Positions 12,478 through 24,569 are shown, numbered from the stretch's first letter. The stretch: 64,000 bases of DNA from Parus major (GCF_001522545.3 NC_031778.1:22259960-22323959), one strand, 5' to 3'. The notes: generated by a model not told the origin, from the letters alone. Translations and numbers: made by a program.

Positions 12478-12841
12478 TTTTATTTGGTATTTTGGGGTTT
12501 TTTTTGGTTGTTGGTTTGTTGGGGATTTTTGGGGGTTTCTTTTCTTGTTTGTGATTTTTTTTGTTTGTTTGAGTTTTTGTTTGTTTGGGTTTTTGTGTTT
12601 GTTTTGGGGTTTTGTGTTTGTTTTGGGGGTTTGTGTTTGGGTTTTTGTGTTTGTTTTGGGGTTTTGTGTTTGTTTTGGGGTTTTGTGTTTGTTTTGGGGT
12701 TTTGTGTTTGGGTTTTTGTGTTTGTTTTGGAGTTTTCTGTTTGTTTGGAGGGGTTTTGTTTTGATTTTTTGGATTTGTTTTTAGTGTTGGTTGGTTGGCT
12801 GGAGTTTTTTTGTTTCTGGGGTTTGTTTGTTATTTTTTTTA
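12478..12841 (+). repeat. G/T-rich minisatellite, 19-bp unit
   Basis: Strongly strand-asymmetric tract with almost no A or C on the + strand. A core unit of 19 bp containing ttttgggg recurs with exact 19-bp spacing (starts at 12602 and 12621; then 12654, 12673 and 12692), with a variant spacer in between. Flanking parts are degenerate GTTT repeats. The tract yields an apparent Val/Phe/Gly/Cys open frame that is not a gene. Confidence 0.93.
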
Positions 12842-12846
12842 AGAGG

Positions 12847-12885
12847 TCCATAAACTGGAGTTACTCCTGGTTTACACAGCCCAAA
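12847..12885. repeat. Possible ancient amniote repeat remnant
   Basis: The segment 'ggagttactcctggtttaca' resembles the 'GGAGTTACTCC...TTTACAC' motif found in old interspersed repeats of birds and reptiles. Only about 25 bases support this, and they directly adjoin the G/T minisatellite. Confidence 0.25.
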
Positions 12886-12889
12886 AATG

Positions 12890-15415
12890 GAATCATTGCT
12901 CTCATCCTTCCATTTACAGTCCTTTAACTTTTATGGATATGAGCAGAAGACAGAATATCCTCCAGAGAGCTGACAGACGATTGTGAGAATAACCTGTGAT
13001 TCCTAATCTTGCTTTTAAAGTGTTTCTTGAATGCTTCAGGTCCTTTTCCTTTTTTTTTTTTCCCTGCCTCTTCAAGTTTTCATCTCTGAATGATGATAGA
13101 AAGTTATTAATACGACTTTATGCTTGTCTGAGCTCCCCAAGGACAAGCTTTCAGGATTAGATATCCAAGATAGGCATCCAAAATCCATTTTGCATCAGCT
13201 GGGACTGCATTTGCACATTTGCAGGAGTTATAACCAGTAGGTTACTCAATGCTGATGCCTAATTCCAAATACTGTAGCAAATGGCTCTGGAAAAATATCT
13301 GAGTTCTCAAAAAGTCACCTAAAAAAGAGCTTAACCTTGGGGAAGAGGTTCCTCTGAAAGCCACAGAATTAGGGAATTGCTCAGGGACTGCCTGCAGTCG
13401 GAGTTGATTTGGAAACTTAGAAGCAGGTGATGTGAATTAGGTAAATCTCAGTCTTGAGGAGGGTCAGTGAGCTGCTATTTTAGCTAGAAATTATAATTTT
13501 TATCATCAATATGTTTGGAGTTCCAAAACAAAGATGAGTAGAAAATATGCTGTGAGGAAAAACACCAGCAGAAAAAAACTTCTTTCAGCTGATGTGTCAC
13601 TAGAAACAAGCTTCACCTCCACTTTCCACTAATATTTCAATTTAATCCCAGTTGCTCAACCTGCAATTTGCATTCCTCTTTAGAAAAATCTTTAATTCAG
13701 TCATCTCATTACATTTCTCACACCGCTGACTCAGATGCCCTGCCTCACTGACACTTAGCAAAGCTTTGGTCCTGACAAAGAAATAGAATAATTAAAAATA
13801 ATGTAGAATTTTAGTCAATCTGTGCTTGAGTTCCTCATTTCTGACTTGGTGAAGCTGACACAAAACTTCCCTCAGGTCTGGAAGGTATTAATTCCCTTTG
13901 AGCCATTCTCTAAGCCTTTTGTCAGAGCTGCTCTTCTGTACCTGCTTCTTTGAGAAAAGCCTTTTCCCTGTAGAACAAAGAGCTTCCAAATGAGAAGAGA
14001 GATGAATCTTTGAGGAGCCAAGTGACTACCACAAGAGGAGAAGATAATGGGATATATTTTATCTGGGTTGAGAAGCATCTGCCAAGTACATCTCAGAGGA
14101 GCTGTCCGTTAAGAGGAGTTTAGAGATGATTGTTTACCCCATTAAATATCAGCAGAAACTCTGTTTTTGCATTGATTTCCTCTATCTTTACTCTCAGCTA
14201 GGAAACCACAAAAAGATTTAGAGAGAAACAAGAAAATATTATGGAGTCATGCAGCAACAGGAGGAAAAATTAGACATGGATTTTATAGCATCCATTTCTC
14301 TGCTGTCCTGTGTTTCTATCTCCATTTTCCTACACAGTGTCTATAATTAAAAGATAAGGGGTAGGTTTAGATAAAAACCCTGCTGCTCCTACTGGGAATT
14401 CTTTTCCCAGCAAGTTTGAAATCTAGCCCATGAATAAAGCCCATGGTTTTATCCATGAAGAGACAAACAGACCCTCATTTTGGGTTTGGTTTCATTTGGG
14501 TTTGGTGGTTCATTTTTTGGTTTTGGATTTTAATTTCTTTGGTTTGGGTTTGTTGTGGGTTTTTTGGCTAATGGCCTGGGTCCCAGTCTCTCAAAAATGT
14601 GAACATTTATGGGACAGATCAATCAAATTAGTCACAAGCTTAATCACCTTGATAAACTGAGGTCTTAGATGATAGCAGGAACTCCTGAGAGCATGTGAGA
14701 AAAAATTAAAGTGTTCCAAAGAGCAATATCCTGGTGTTAGCCTAACACTGAAAATACTGATGATAGCCTGTTTGCAAAAGAAACTGTGTTTCTTCCGGTT
14801 TAATTTCTTCATTAGAGTTTTAATTTATTGCAATTCAAAGGGTTTAACTGTGTTCTTTTCTTGAAGAACCTTTTTAAAAGTTCACAGAAGCACTGCAGAA
14901 TGAAAGCAGGTTGGTGGGTGCTATGGCATACATTATCTCAAAGATATTATTTTAGCATGAAGAGCTTTTAAAACTTAATCAGCTCACCAGCACGCATTCC
15001 TAATTGATCTCTTTCTCTAGGACTGCTGCATTTTCTTGACCTTTTAATAACTGATGGCTTTAGAGAAAAGACTGTTCACAGAGCTTCTTAAAAGTCAAAA
15101 GAAGACCTGAGGTGTGTTTGCAAGACATACCTAAAGCAGGTCGTGGCTTTGGGAAGTTCTGAACTCCTTGTTCTTCCCACAGCAACTCCTTCAAGACCAG
15201 AGGATGGAGATTGGGATCAGCTGGACTCTTGTGTGGTTGAGGAACCTCTTTTGGGAGGTGTCAGTCCCCTGCTGATCCCTCTACACATGAGTCTGCCTTT
15301 TTTACTTTAAATACTTTTAAACAGAAAATAAACTCTGTGTCTATTCTGAGTTCAGGGATCTGTGGCTGCTAAACAGGAGAAAAAAAAAAGAAATTATAAA
15401 GAGATTTTCCTGACC
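12890..15415. other. Non-coding sequence, no gene recognised
   Basis: Unique AT-rich sequence. A G/T-rich low-complexity patch (TTTGG and GGGTTT units) spans about 14475-14572. No exon with good splice sites or recognisable product was found. Confidence 0.5.
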
Positions 15416-15419
15416 AGTA

Positions 15420-15597
15420 ACACCTTGGGGTGCCCAGAGCAGCTGGGGCTGCCCCTGGAGCCCTGGCAGTGCCCAAGGCCAGGCTGGACAGGGTTTGGAG
15501 CAGCCTGGGACAGTGGAAGATGTCCCTGGCCATGACAGGAGGTGACCCTGGATGATCTTTAATGTCCCTTCCAACCCAAACCATCCTATGGATCTAC
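15420..15597 (+). mobile_element. CR1 LINE 3'-end fragment
   Basis: Long sense match to the CR1 3' UTR: 'gtgcccaaggccaggctgga', 'cagggtttggagcagcctgg', 'gacagtggaagatgtccctg', then 'tttaatgtcccttccaaccc' and 'aaaccatcctatgg'. It is 5'-truncated. Frames on the minus strand through this element are by-products. Confidence 0.93.
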
Positions 15598-15599
15598 GT

Positions 15600-16175
15600 C
15601 CCACCCAACCTGGAAAAACCTCCCTGTCCTCTCAAAGCTTCTCCCCCATATTTCCTGTGAGGATTTGGGATTGCTGTGACATTAACCACACACAATGAAT
15701 TTATTCTGGTGTTGAAATACACTCACAATGCTGGAGCCATTTATTTTGACAACACAGCCATCACAAAGCAACAGGGCGTGTAAATTCCCTGCTCCAAGGG
15801 CAGCTGGGATTGAGTGTTTGACTTCCCCTCTGGAAATGGAGCTGAATAAAACACCCAAAATGTGACAGTTTTATCAGCTTAAGTGAAGAAGTGATTCTAG
15901 GAGTACTGAGGACTCAGTGAGAGGTTTTAGGATGAGCCCTTTAGAAAGTGCTGAACAAATTAAGTCAATAAACATAGTTCATTACAAAATTGTTTGGTTC
16001 ACCTTTGCCCAACTACCTTACACATGTGGGTTTTGTGTATTCGAAGCCCAACAAGAAAAACTATTCCACTTTTGTCCCCAGTTTCCATTTCCTTGCTGTA
16101 CACAATCCTCGGGGATGGGTTTGGATTAAGGGACTCAAATTCAAGAATGTGCAGAGTAAAACTTTAATTTCTTAG
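15600..16175. other. Non-coding sequence upstream of candidate exon
   Basis: Unique sequence after a CR1 copy. Just before 16176 it ends in a short pyrimidine-containing stretch and 'tttcttag', which would act as the splice acceptor of the adjoining exon candidate. Frames open at 15917-16175 have no protein features. Confidence 0.4.
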
Positions 16176-16262
16176 GGATGCACTAAAACTTTGAGGGATT
16201 TGCGTAGTAAGGAAAAAAATGACACCCTCATCCAGAAAATCGAGCTGCTTAGATCCCAGCTG
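16176..16262 (+). CDS. Candidate internal exon, coiled-coil-like peptide
   Basis: An 87-bp block bounded by an acceptor ('atttcttag' then g) and a consensus donor ('cagctg' then gtgagt), open in phase 0-0 for 29 codons. The peptide begins Gly-Cys-Thr-Lys and continues LRDLRSKEKNDTLIQKIELL, then RSQL. In the C-terminal half Asn15, Leu18, Ile22, Leu25 and Leu29 fall on alternating a/d heptad positions, and the peptide is rich in Lys, Glu, Arg and Gln, as in a coiled coil. I do not recognise the parent gene. No partner exon with matching phase was identified, which would fit a gene with very large introns. A chance open block between AG and GT is the main alternative, since such blocks are common in 64 kb. 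Confidence 0.38.
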
Positions 16263-19200
16263 GTGAGTGGTTTTTCCATGAAACTGCCACAGAAATTCTT
16301 CTTTTTCCTGATGGATTTCTGACCCGATCACTCTGCAAAGCCTCTGCCAGTTGACATCTGAAAGGCAGAGTCAGATTCATCAATTACTTCACTTGAAAAA
16401 AAAACCCTGTTAGCTTTTTGAGGAGCCTTCAAAAATGAAGTTCAAAAGTTTTAAAAGCCACATTTTTCCAAACCCCAGCGTATAAAAGGCCTTAGGTGTT
16501 AAAGACATGGCAATGGTTCCACCAAAGCCAAGGTGTGTTTTCTCCTACATCAAATAGCATCGCTAATTATTTCATTTGAAAAGGACTTCCTTTTAATGAC
16601 ATTTCCTCAGAACAAAAGTTTCCTTAACTATCATCATTTGTATACATAATACATCTTAGGAGGAATGTCAGCTCACAAAGTGATGGAGGCAACTTCAGCT
16701 TCATCCACTCATTATGCAGGAGCAGCGAGTGGGAGATGCTGAGAAATGAAACGGAATTGGAAATCACTCCCCAACTCTGGCCTAGATTTTTGTGCTTTAC
16801 AACACAAAATCCCTTCCTGGTGCGTCTGTGCATTGTGTGGTGCCCACTTTGATACTCTTCCCTCTTTAAAGGCACAAAATCTCTTCCCTTCCATTGAAGT
16901 CCAGGGCAAAACTTCTGCTGGTTCGGTAGGAGAACAAAGCCCACGGTTCCCTGTCCCCCACGGAAAACGCACTGGGATTATTTGCCATACTGGCAGTTCA
17001 AAAGCATTGTTCAGAAGACAGACTTTTCAGATTTTTTGAAGTGAAAAGTTTTCAAGACAGTTCAGTCATGAATTATATAACTGAGGAAATTGTCTATGGA
17101 AAGCTAATTTTGAATCGCTAAAGAATTTTAATTCCCTTTTTTTTTTTTAATGTTTTTGGAAGTTGCCAAATGTTCATGGGTTTGTTTGAATTTAATTTGA
17201 GCTCTTCTTTCCCTTCTGACCTGTCTGACCACTGGTCTGGGAAAGATTTGCAGCTTTTTTCATGTCACAAAAAAGAAAAGATAATTTCTTCCCAAATTTA
17301 CGTGTTGGTAGCAAGGAAATGCTTGGAGAGTTTCCAGTTTTGTCATGAAGTTCTTGTGGGATATTCTGTGGAAATCTGTGCTTTTAAAACCAGGCTGCCT
17401 TCATTTGGCTATTTAATTTCAAATATCTGTGTGTATAATTTCTTTCCTTTTAAATCTCTGGACATCACCCTCAGGTTGTGACAACAACCATTTGCTCACT
17501 TTTTCTGATTTAGGTACCAGCCGTGTCAAACATCAGACCTGAAAAAGGAAAAAGATGGAAATTCTCCTGGAATTAACTCATTGATGTTGTATCTGCAACT
17601 CTTACTCACTTCAGATTTTTTATTCAGAGGTTTCCTATTTGTTTAATATTTATACTTGGTCAATCTCTGAATCTAGCTCATAGCCATAACCTGAATTGCA
17701 GACATGAACTGTTTCTCTCTCCCCTCAAGCACCATCACTAATCTTTCATTATTCAGACCCATAAAAAATAAATGTTAGGATTGCAGAGTAAATAATTTGT
17801 GACTATAAAAATAAATAAATAACTGCTCTCAGCAATCTTGCCTCTAATCAAAAAATCCATTTTAGTCGAATAGGGTTGATTAAATTCATTTAGCACAAAA
17901 GGGCAGATGCTCGAAGGATTTAATACTGTTCACACAGAAACGACTTGAATATTGCAAGTAATAATTGGATAAAGAAACTTCAGATGTTCTGCACTTCTGA
18001 AAGGTCATTAAGAGAGAAATAATCCACAGGCAGTGGGCAGGAACAGCTCCAGGTCACATCCTGACCCCTGAGGGGAATCAGCCTCCAGAAACAACTTCTT
18101 GTTCCGTTTGTGTGACCACGGGGCATAAATTCACAAAATGAGCAGGACAAATTCCCCTCTCTGTGCTAGCAACAAAAAACAATGTAAAGAGTAAAAAAAA
18201 AAGTTGTGTTTCCAGTTGGGATTGGTTGGAAGAAAAAAGGTTTTCTTTTCTTTCTTTTTAATTCATCTCTGTTGCTTTAGCACATTTTTAACTTTTCCCT
18301 GCCAAGGTTTATCTCATTGAAGAAATTAAAAGCCTACCTTTCTTTTGATTGTGATAATAATATCTGAGAATATCTGAAGAGTCATTCTATGGAAAAAAAT
18401 CCAGCTTCTGGTGTAAATTTGTATGATCCAGAGCAAATATTGCTTATATTTTTTTTAATTGACTTCCATTCTGACAACTATGTAGTCAGGAAATTATGTA
18501 AATTTCATTTATAAACATCAATCTAAAGTTTAAATCTTTATTCTGAGTGAAAATCTACAAAAATGAAAATTTCAGTAGGAATCATCTGAAAGAGACCCAC
18601 TAAATGAATAAAAGGGGTGAATAAGAAGCTGATAACTTTTGTAATGAACTTTGCAGGATAAGACTGTGGCCAGAAAATATATATAATTATAATAGTGCAT
18701 TATTGCCTGAACTTCTGCAAACCTTGGTGCTGAATTACTTCCTGGTGAGTTCTTTCTAAGAACCACGTGGGTTCATACATGGTCTGAGTTTTTTTCATCT
18801 GCTAGCCTTATATGTTTTATCTATATGTTTTATTTACTATCTTTATATTGACTCTGGTAAGACAAATTACTGTAAATGAAGAAAAATTAGAAGCTGACTA
18901 AGCTCAGCACATTAACAGTATAAAGGGCTCGACCAGATAAAGGAAAAATTAATTCAAACCAGTAGGCAGACATTTTCTTGATTATTAATAAAAGACCTTA
19001 TTTTTCTAATTGAGCATCTGGCTTTTCCAAAGAAAAATGTGAGATAAAACAAAGGGTTGAGTGTGATCTTTGTCACTGAACCTCACAGAGCAGGAGCTCG
19101 GGCTCTGTTTGGATATTCTTGATTTCAACACCCACCAGCAGAATTTGTCAGATGGTTTCTTGGGTATATTTGGGGTATTTCCCTTCGTTTTTCACCTTCT

Positions 19201-20234
19201 GCTCACGGTTAGAAAGGTGTTTCTGGTAGGAGCAGCTTGGAGGGAAAAAAGAGCAGCCTAAGAGATCTTTAAAGAGCCACTGAGTCCTTTGTGACAGATG
19301 TCAAACATATCAACGACAGCTAAAGAGCAAACCTTGCTCTAACAGGAATGAGGCTTAGCAGATCACCTGCAGCAGCTTAATTTTTTCTATTTTATAGCAG
19401 GTTTATTTTCACAGTGCATGGATGTATTTTTACAGATGGATGTAACTGTGAAGGAGAAGGAAAAAAGCTCCATCCAAGCCCTCCTTTGCTGCTGGAAGCT
19501 CATCAGTAGTTGTTAATGTGACTCGTGTGTCTGTGTTTCACCAGGTTCAGCTCATTGTAATGGAGTTAGAAATATTTTACTGAACAGAATTTTAAAAATG
19601 GAATTGCGTGACAGAAAGCAAATTTAATCATGGGCAGCAGCAGCAGCAGCAGCTCAAGAACCCTTTGCAGTTTCACACAGAGCAATGAGACAGAAAAGGC
19701 TGTCAATTTGATCTTTATTACGATAAGGATTTATAATGGGACTCGCACTCCCGAGTGTTTCCTTGAATTTTCAGATTTTCCAAAGCATCCAGTACCTGGC
19801 TGAAATAAAAGTAGGTTCTGCAAAGAATTTTAGAAAAAAGGTGTTGAAATGTCTTTTAATCAACAAAAAGGAGAAGTTTTAATGCACTGTTCACTTTGTG
19901 TCCCCAACAGATGTGGTGTCTGTGCCTGGGGACAGAGGAGTAGATTCAGCCCTTCCTTGATTCCCACAGGGCTCCAGCTTGGCTCTGCCAAACTCCATGA
20001 CCCTGCTTGAATCCCACTGGAGTGCAATGAGACATCTATCTCTAGCACATGAGGAAGATGATAAAACTCTTTCTGGGGGTGTCAGCTCTCAGATTTTGGG
20101 ATGTGCTGCTGCCTGAACCCACCTGGTGCTGCTGACCTGAGCAGGTAAAAGAGCATCTCATTATCTTCCCTTAATTGCTCAGTTAAGTCTGTGGTTGTTT
20201 TGTACAACCTGAAAGAAGCCAGAATATAAAAACT
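16263..20234. other. Non-coding sequence, no gene recognised
   Basis: AT-rich sequence with a few moderate open frames (for example 17170-17481 on +) lacking protein-like character. A CAG pentamer lies at about 19636-19651, and scattered poly-A/T runs occur. If the exon candidate at 16.2 kb is real, this would be its downstream intron. Confidence 0.5.
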
Positions 20235-20235
20235 C

Positions 20236-20390
20236 ATTCCCTGGGAGTGTCCAGGGCCAGGCTGGACAGGGTTTGGAGCAGCCTGGGGCAGTGGAAGGTG
20301 TTCCTGCCATGGCAGGCGTGGATGGGATGAACTTTGAGGTCCTTTCCAACCCAAACCATTCCATCACCCTGGGATTCTGTGATCTTGGCT
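20236..20390 (+). mobile_element. CR1 LINE 3'-end fragment
   Basis: Sense CR1 3' UTR: 'gtccagggccaggctggaca', 'gggtttggagcagcctgggg', 'cagtggaaggtgttcctgcc', 'atggcagg', then 'gtcctttccaacccaaacca' and 'gattctgtgat' at the end. It is close to consensus, so relatively young among the copies here. Confidence 0.93.
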
Positions 20391-22479
20391 TTATAAAACT
20401 GCCTGGTGCCTCTTCTCACCCAGCCCTGCTCGAGTCCAGCTTGCACAACTCAGCTCTGTCTTTGGAGATATTTTAAAGCACACAAAGCAAGGCATTTTTC
20501 CCTTCTTCCCAAGCACTTTAATCTCGTTTACATGAGAACCATTTGAATTTACAGACAAATACATCTTTAAAGCAGATTCATAAGACTGTGTGTCTTTCAA
20601 GTTCCATTGATGCCAAACTTCAATAACAAAATTTGGAATAACATTCAGTGTAGAATGAATTATTATTAGCATTCTCATGCAAATTTCAAGCTGATTAGCA
20701 TTAGTTGTTTTAATAATATTAATGGCAACTATATTAAATAAAACGGTGTTATCTGTGTTCTGTGCAGAAGTTCCTTCCTTGGTTTTGATTATAATTTAGT
20801 GTAAATTCAGAATGCTGTCAGATTCCTCCACAGCAGACACTGAGTATTTTCCAGTACTATTTCTGAGAGAACCAGCCTCAAAAATGCCTCTCTGGAACAG
20901 ACTGTGTATAAAATTCAAGGTGAGCATTTTATAATTAATTTAATTCTTGATTTGTCTTTAACTTTTTGTTTGATGTAAATGTTTCAAAGCGCTAAGGAGC
21001 GAGCTGCATGATTTATCTTGTGTTTCTGGGAGACTCCATATAAAATTTTAAGAGGCAACATTTGTTACTAGTGAAGTACAGCTTGGAAACATCTGCTTTT
21101 TATCATTTTTATCCCCTTTTATCACCTTGATCAATTTTCTTATTAGACAACAAACATAAGAATGAGCTTGATTTCAAGTTCTGACATAAAAATGCTCAAT
21201 GACTGACAGCCTTAATGCCTCTGTTGTAAAATAAACATTCTGGGTTATTTATCATTTTATTGCATAAAGGAAGAAATTAATCACTGCAAGAAGCGACAGA
21301 AAAAGTCTGAGTTTCACCCTTGAGCTCTGAGTAACAAATTGTTTTAACCAGATTAATAATAATTCTGAGTCATGGCATGAGCCTGAGAGTTCCATGTCAC
21401 CCTTTAATCACACGTGGGTTGTTAAACTGAGCCTTGTTATGACTCAGTTTAGCCCTGGCTCATTATTTATCCTGCAAGGATCACACCAACCAGACAGAGA
21501 AGTGAAAGGAGAGAACTCCAGCTCATTTCTCTTCCATCTTCCAGCCAACATTTCCATTGCCCTTTTTAATACCAACAATCTTCTACTTTTTTCACAGCAA
21601 AACTTGTCCAGGGTTCCAGAGTCAGTCAATCCCAGCCTAAATGGGTGAAATGACAGGAGTGTGACTCAATTCAATATTTAAGTTAAATATTATTGGGAGA
21701 GAGTCAGAAAAAAGGTAGAGGGGATTATCAGATTTATATTTGATAATGAAAAAAATGGCAAAAATTACTAATCACCTAAAGAGCAGTAAAAGAATGAGTC
21801 AGGCAGGTGAGTGAGAGGTGATGGGTAGGGGAGTAACTAATAGAGACAAAACTTTATTAATTCCAGTTTCTGGGTATTTAAATAGCTTTGTTAAGTAGAA
21901 TGGAAAATTAATTAAAACCTGCAAACAGTCATGACATGTAACTCCATTCGAACTGAAAATGGGATGAGTGAATCAGACGCTCTGGGGAAAAAAAGGAGGC
22001 AAAAGTTCAATATGAAACAGGCAAAAATAAAGTAGAAAATTAATGTTTTTCAGCCTCATGAGTATTTCCATCAGAGATCTCTTTTGTAGCTTCTCTCAGT
22101 CTCTATCTAATGGCTTCATCACAAAAGAATAATCTTCCCCTATTCTTAGTTTTCTGCTTCATTTACTGATCATCTCCAACAAGACAAGCTGGGAAAGAAC
22201 TGAACATGGAACTACAACTTTGAACATTCCGGGGGAAATTTTCAGAGCAGGAGTGGCACATTTGTTCCTGAAGTTAAAATTCTACCTTGCACATAGCCCC
22301 ATAGGCTCTTCTGTCTTAGATTTCATAGAGTTCTTAACAGGGGATTGTTTTATTTCATCTGCTGTCCTAAAATGCTTCATGTATTTAATGTAGACTGTAT
22401 AAATACAGAGTGTGATACATTAAAAGGTGCCAGAGATACTGAGGGATGTTTGTATGGCAGTTATTTCACATAAAAACAG
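20391..22479. other. Non-coding sequence, possible regulatory blocks
   Basis: Unique AT-rich sequence. The stretch 20690-21400 has dense TAAT/ATTA and TTTAAT cores and looks like conserved non-coding DNA, although this is untested. A frame of about 28 codons at 20834-20919 sits between an acceptor and a 'caag|gtgagc' donor and is treated as a weak finding. Confidence 0.4.
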
Positions 22480-22845
22480 AATTTCATTTCATGCATATAT
22501 GTAAATATATTATATTTCAATAATATTATATATATATATATTTTAAAATAGATGTTCATTATAGATTATTTAGCTTATAATATTATTATATATTTAATAT
22601 TTATTTGTTATTACTTATTGCTATTTAACTTATTATTATAAATTTATATTATATATAAATATTAGTATTATATATTGTATATATAAATTTAATATACATA
22701 TAAATATATAAATATTATTATATTTAATATTTATCATTATTAAATTATTTATTATGTATTATTATTTAGTTTATAATATGTCCGATATTGTATTATTTTC
22801 ATTATAGTGTGGAATTGGAAAATATAAATGTATATTTCTGAAATA
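22480..22845. repeat. AT-rich low-complexity DNA
   Basis: Almost pure A/T with irregular TATTAT, TATATA and TTTAAT units. It leads directly into the AAATAT satellite. Confidence 0.9.
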
Positions 22846-23342
22846 TAAATAAATTAAATAAATATAAATATAAATATAAATATAAATATAAATATAAATA
22901 TAAATATAAATATAAATATAAATATAAATATAAATATAAATATAAATANNNNNNNNNNNNNNNNNNNNNNNNNNNNNNNNNNNNNNNNNNNNNNNNNNNN
23001 NNNNNNNNNNNNNNNNNNNNNNNNNNNNNNNNNNNNNNNNNNNNNNNNNNNNNNNNNNNNNNNNNNNNNNNNNNNNNNNNNNNNNNNNNNNNNNNNNNNN
23101 NNNNNNNNNNNNNNNNNNNNNNNNNNNNAAATATAAATATAAATATAAATATAAATATAAATATAAATATAAATATAAATATAAATATAAATATAAATAT
23201 AAATATAAATATAAATATAAATTAAATTAAATATAAATTAAATATAAATTAAATATAAATTAAATATAAATTAAATATAAGTATGTATGTGTATATATAC
23301 ATATATATATATATGTATATGTATATGTATATGTATATATAA
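22846..23342. repeat. AAATAT hexanucleotide satellite with internal gap
   Basis: A nearly perfect 6-bp repeat (aaatat) runs from about 22846 into the gap at 22949 and resumes from 23129 to about 23221. It then changes to an 11-bp unit (ttaaatataaa, repeat starts at 23227, 23238, 23249, 23260 and 23271) and finally to TA/GTATAT dinucleotide-like sequence up to 23342. The gap lies wholly within the hexamer array, so the true array length is unknown. Confidence 0.95.
22949..23128. other. Assembly gap (180 N) inside satellite
   Basis: A run of N bounded on both sides by the same hexamer in the same orientation. The gap size may be nominal and the repeat collapsed. Confidence 1.
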
Positions 23343-24430
23343 ACTCACAGTATAGAATATTAAACATATTAAGAAAATAAACTATTTACATGAATAATTC
23401 CCCTGCCCAGGAATATGTTCCATATATTCCATATTTTGGAAAGGATTGGAAGAGTTTTATACCACAGACCATGTTGAAGCTGAAGGAAAATCTATGTCCT
23501 TCTATCTCCTGATACTCACATGGACAATTGGCTGAAAAATACAGTTTATTAAGAAAAAAGTACATTTTTTGGTTAGGGCTGATCTTTAAACTCCATTTCT
23601 AGGGATGGATTGGCCCAGCCTGGGCTTGAACCATTTAAATTAATGCTGAGAAGAAGAGAAAATCTGCTCAGGAAAGCCAAATTGCCTGGGGAGGCAGTTC
23701 TAAAACCCCAAAAAATCCAGAGTGTGAATATCAAGATTTTTTTTTTGCATTCCAAGTGATATAATTTTGTGTGAGCCTGGTGGGAAACACTGATGGTCCA
23801 ATTCTGCTCCCTTTTTCTGACAAATCAGCCATTCCAGCAGCACCATCCCACACGAGCTAATAAACGCTGCCTCTGAGTGAGCAGGACAGAAAAGGCCCTG
23901 AGTGGCTCCATGAATAAACTGATTTAAAAAGTGGGTAGTGAGAGGCCAGGAGAAGTGAGCCAGAGAAATCCCTTTTTTCCAGCTAGAAATGTGCCAGACA
24001 CTGAGCTCAGAGGCCTGGAAATTCTCTCACCACACGTGTTTAAAAAACCATTCTGTGTTTTTCACCAAATCTTAATTTATTTATGTCTGAGCTCAACACC
24101 AGATCCCCTTTCCTCAAGTTTATTTCTTTGAACAGTCCCATGCAGAAAGAAAAATTTTTAAAAAATAAATATTTAAATATGTTTATTTTAATTATCAATA
24201 ATATTATTTTACATGTTTATGTTTAAAATTCTAGAAGAAATAACCATGAAAAATGGACTGACACTGCTATGGGTGCTTGATGAAGTAACTGGTGGAAATG
24301 AAATTAATTTGGAAAAAAATAGATATTGGATGAGAACTTGGGTTTTATTCAAAGTAATAACAAAAAACCCCAAAAGAGGTGCTGAAAAATGTTGCACATT
24401 AATATATTTTGAGGCCTTGGAGTTCAACCA
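23343..24430. other. Non-coding sequence, no gene recognised
   Basis: Unique sequence with modest G+C near 23600-24050. No exon or repeat family is recognised. Confidence 0.5.
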
Positions 24431-24569
24431 CTGAAGTGTGGTTTTAGGAGGTTTTGTGTTTGTTTTTTAAATTTTAAACTGAAGTGTGGTTTTAGGGGGT
24501 TTTGAGTTTGATTTTTAAATTTTAAACTGAAGTGTGGTTTTAGGAGGTTTTGAGTTTGTTTTTAAATTG
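24431..24569 (+). repeat. 48-bp tandem repeat, about 2.9 copies
   Basis: Copies start at 24431, 24479 and 24527. Each begins 'ctgaagtgtggttttagg', continues with a G/T stretch and ends in an AT stretch 'aaattttaaa'. Copies differ by only a few bases (for example gaggttttgtg versus gggttttgag), so the array is recent. The third copy is truncated. Confidence 0.95.

Noticed and set aside
12600..12700. Resemblance of GGGGTTTT to ciliate telomere repeats
   Set aside because: The unit is 19 bp with intervening GTGTTTG, is internal, and vertebrate telomeres are TTAGGG.
12457..12927. 156-codon Val/Phe/Gly/Cys-rich membrane-like protein and its Thr/Lys/Gln-rich antisense
   Set aside because: Both arise from the 19-bp G/T minisatellite; hydrophobicity is a by-product of T-rich codons.
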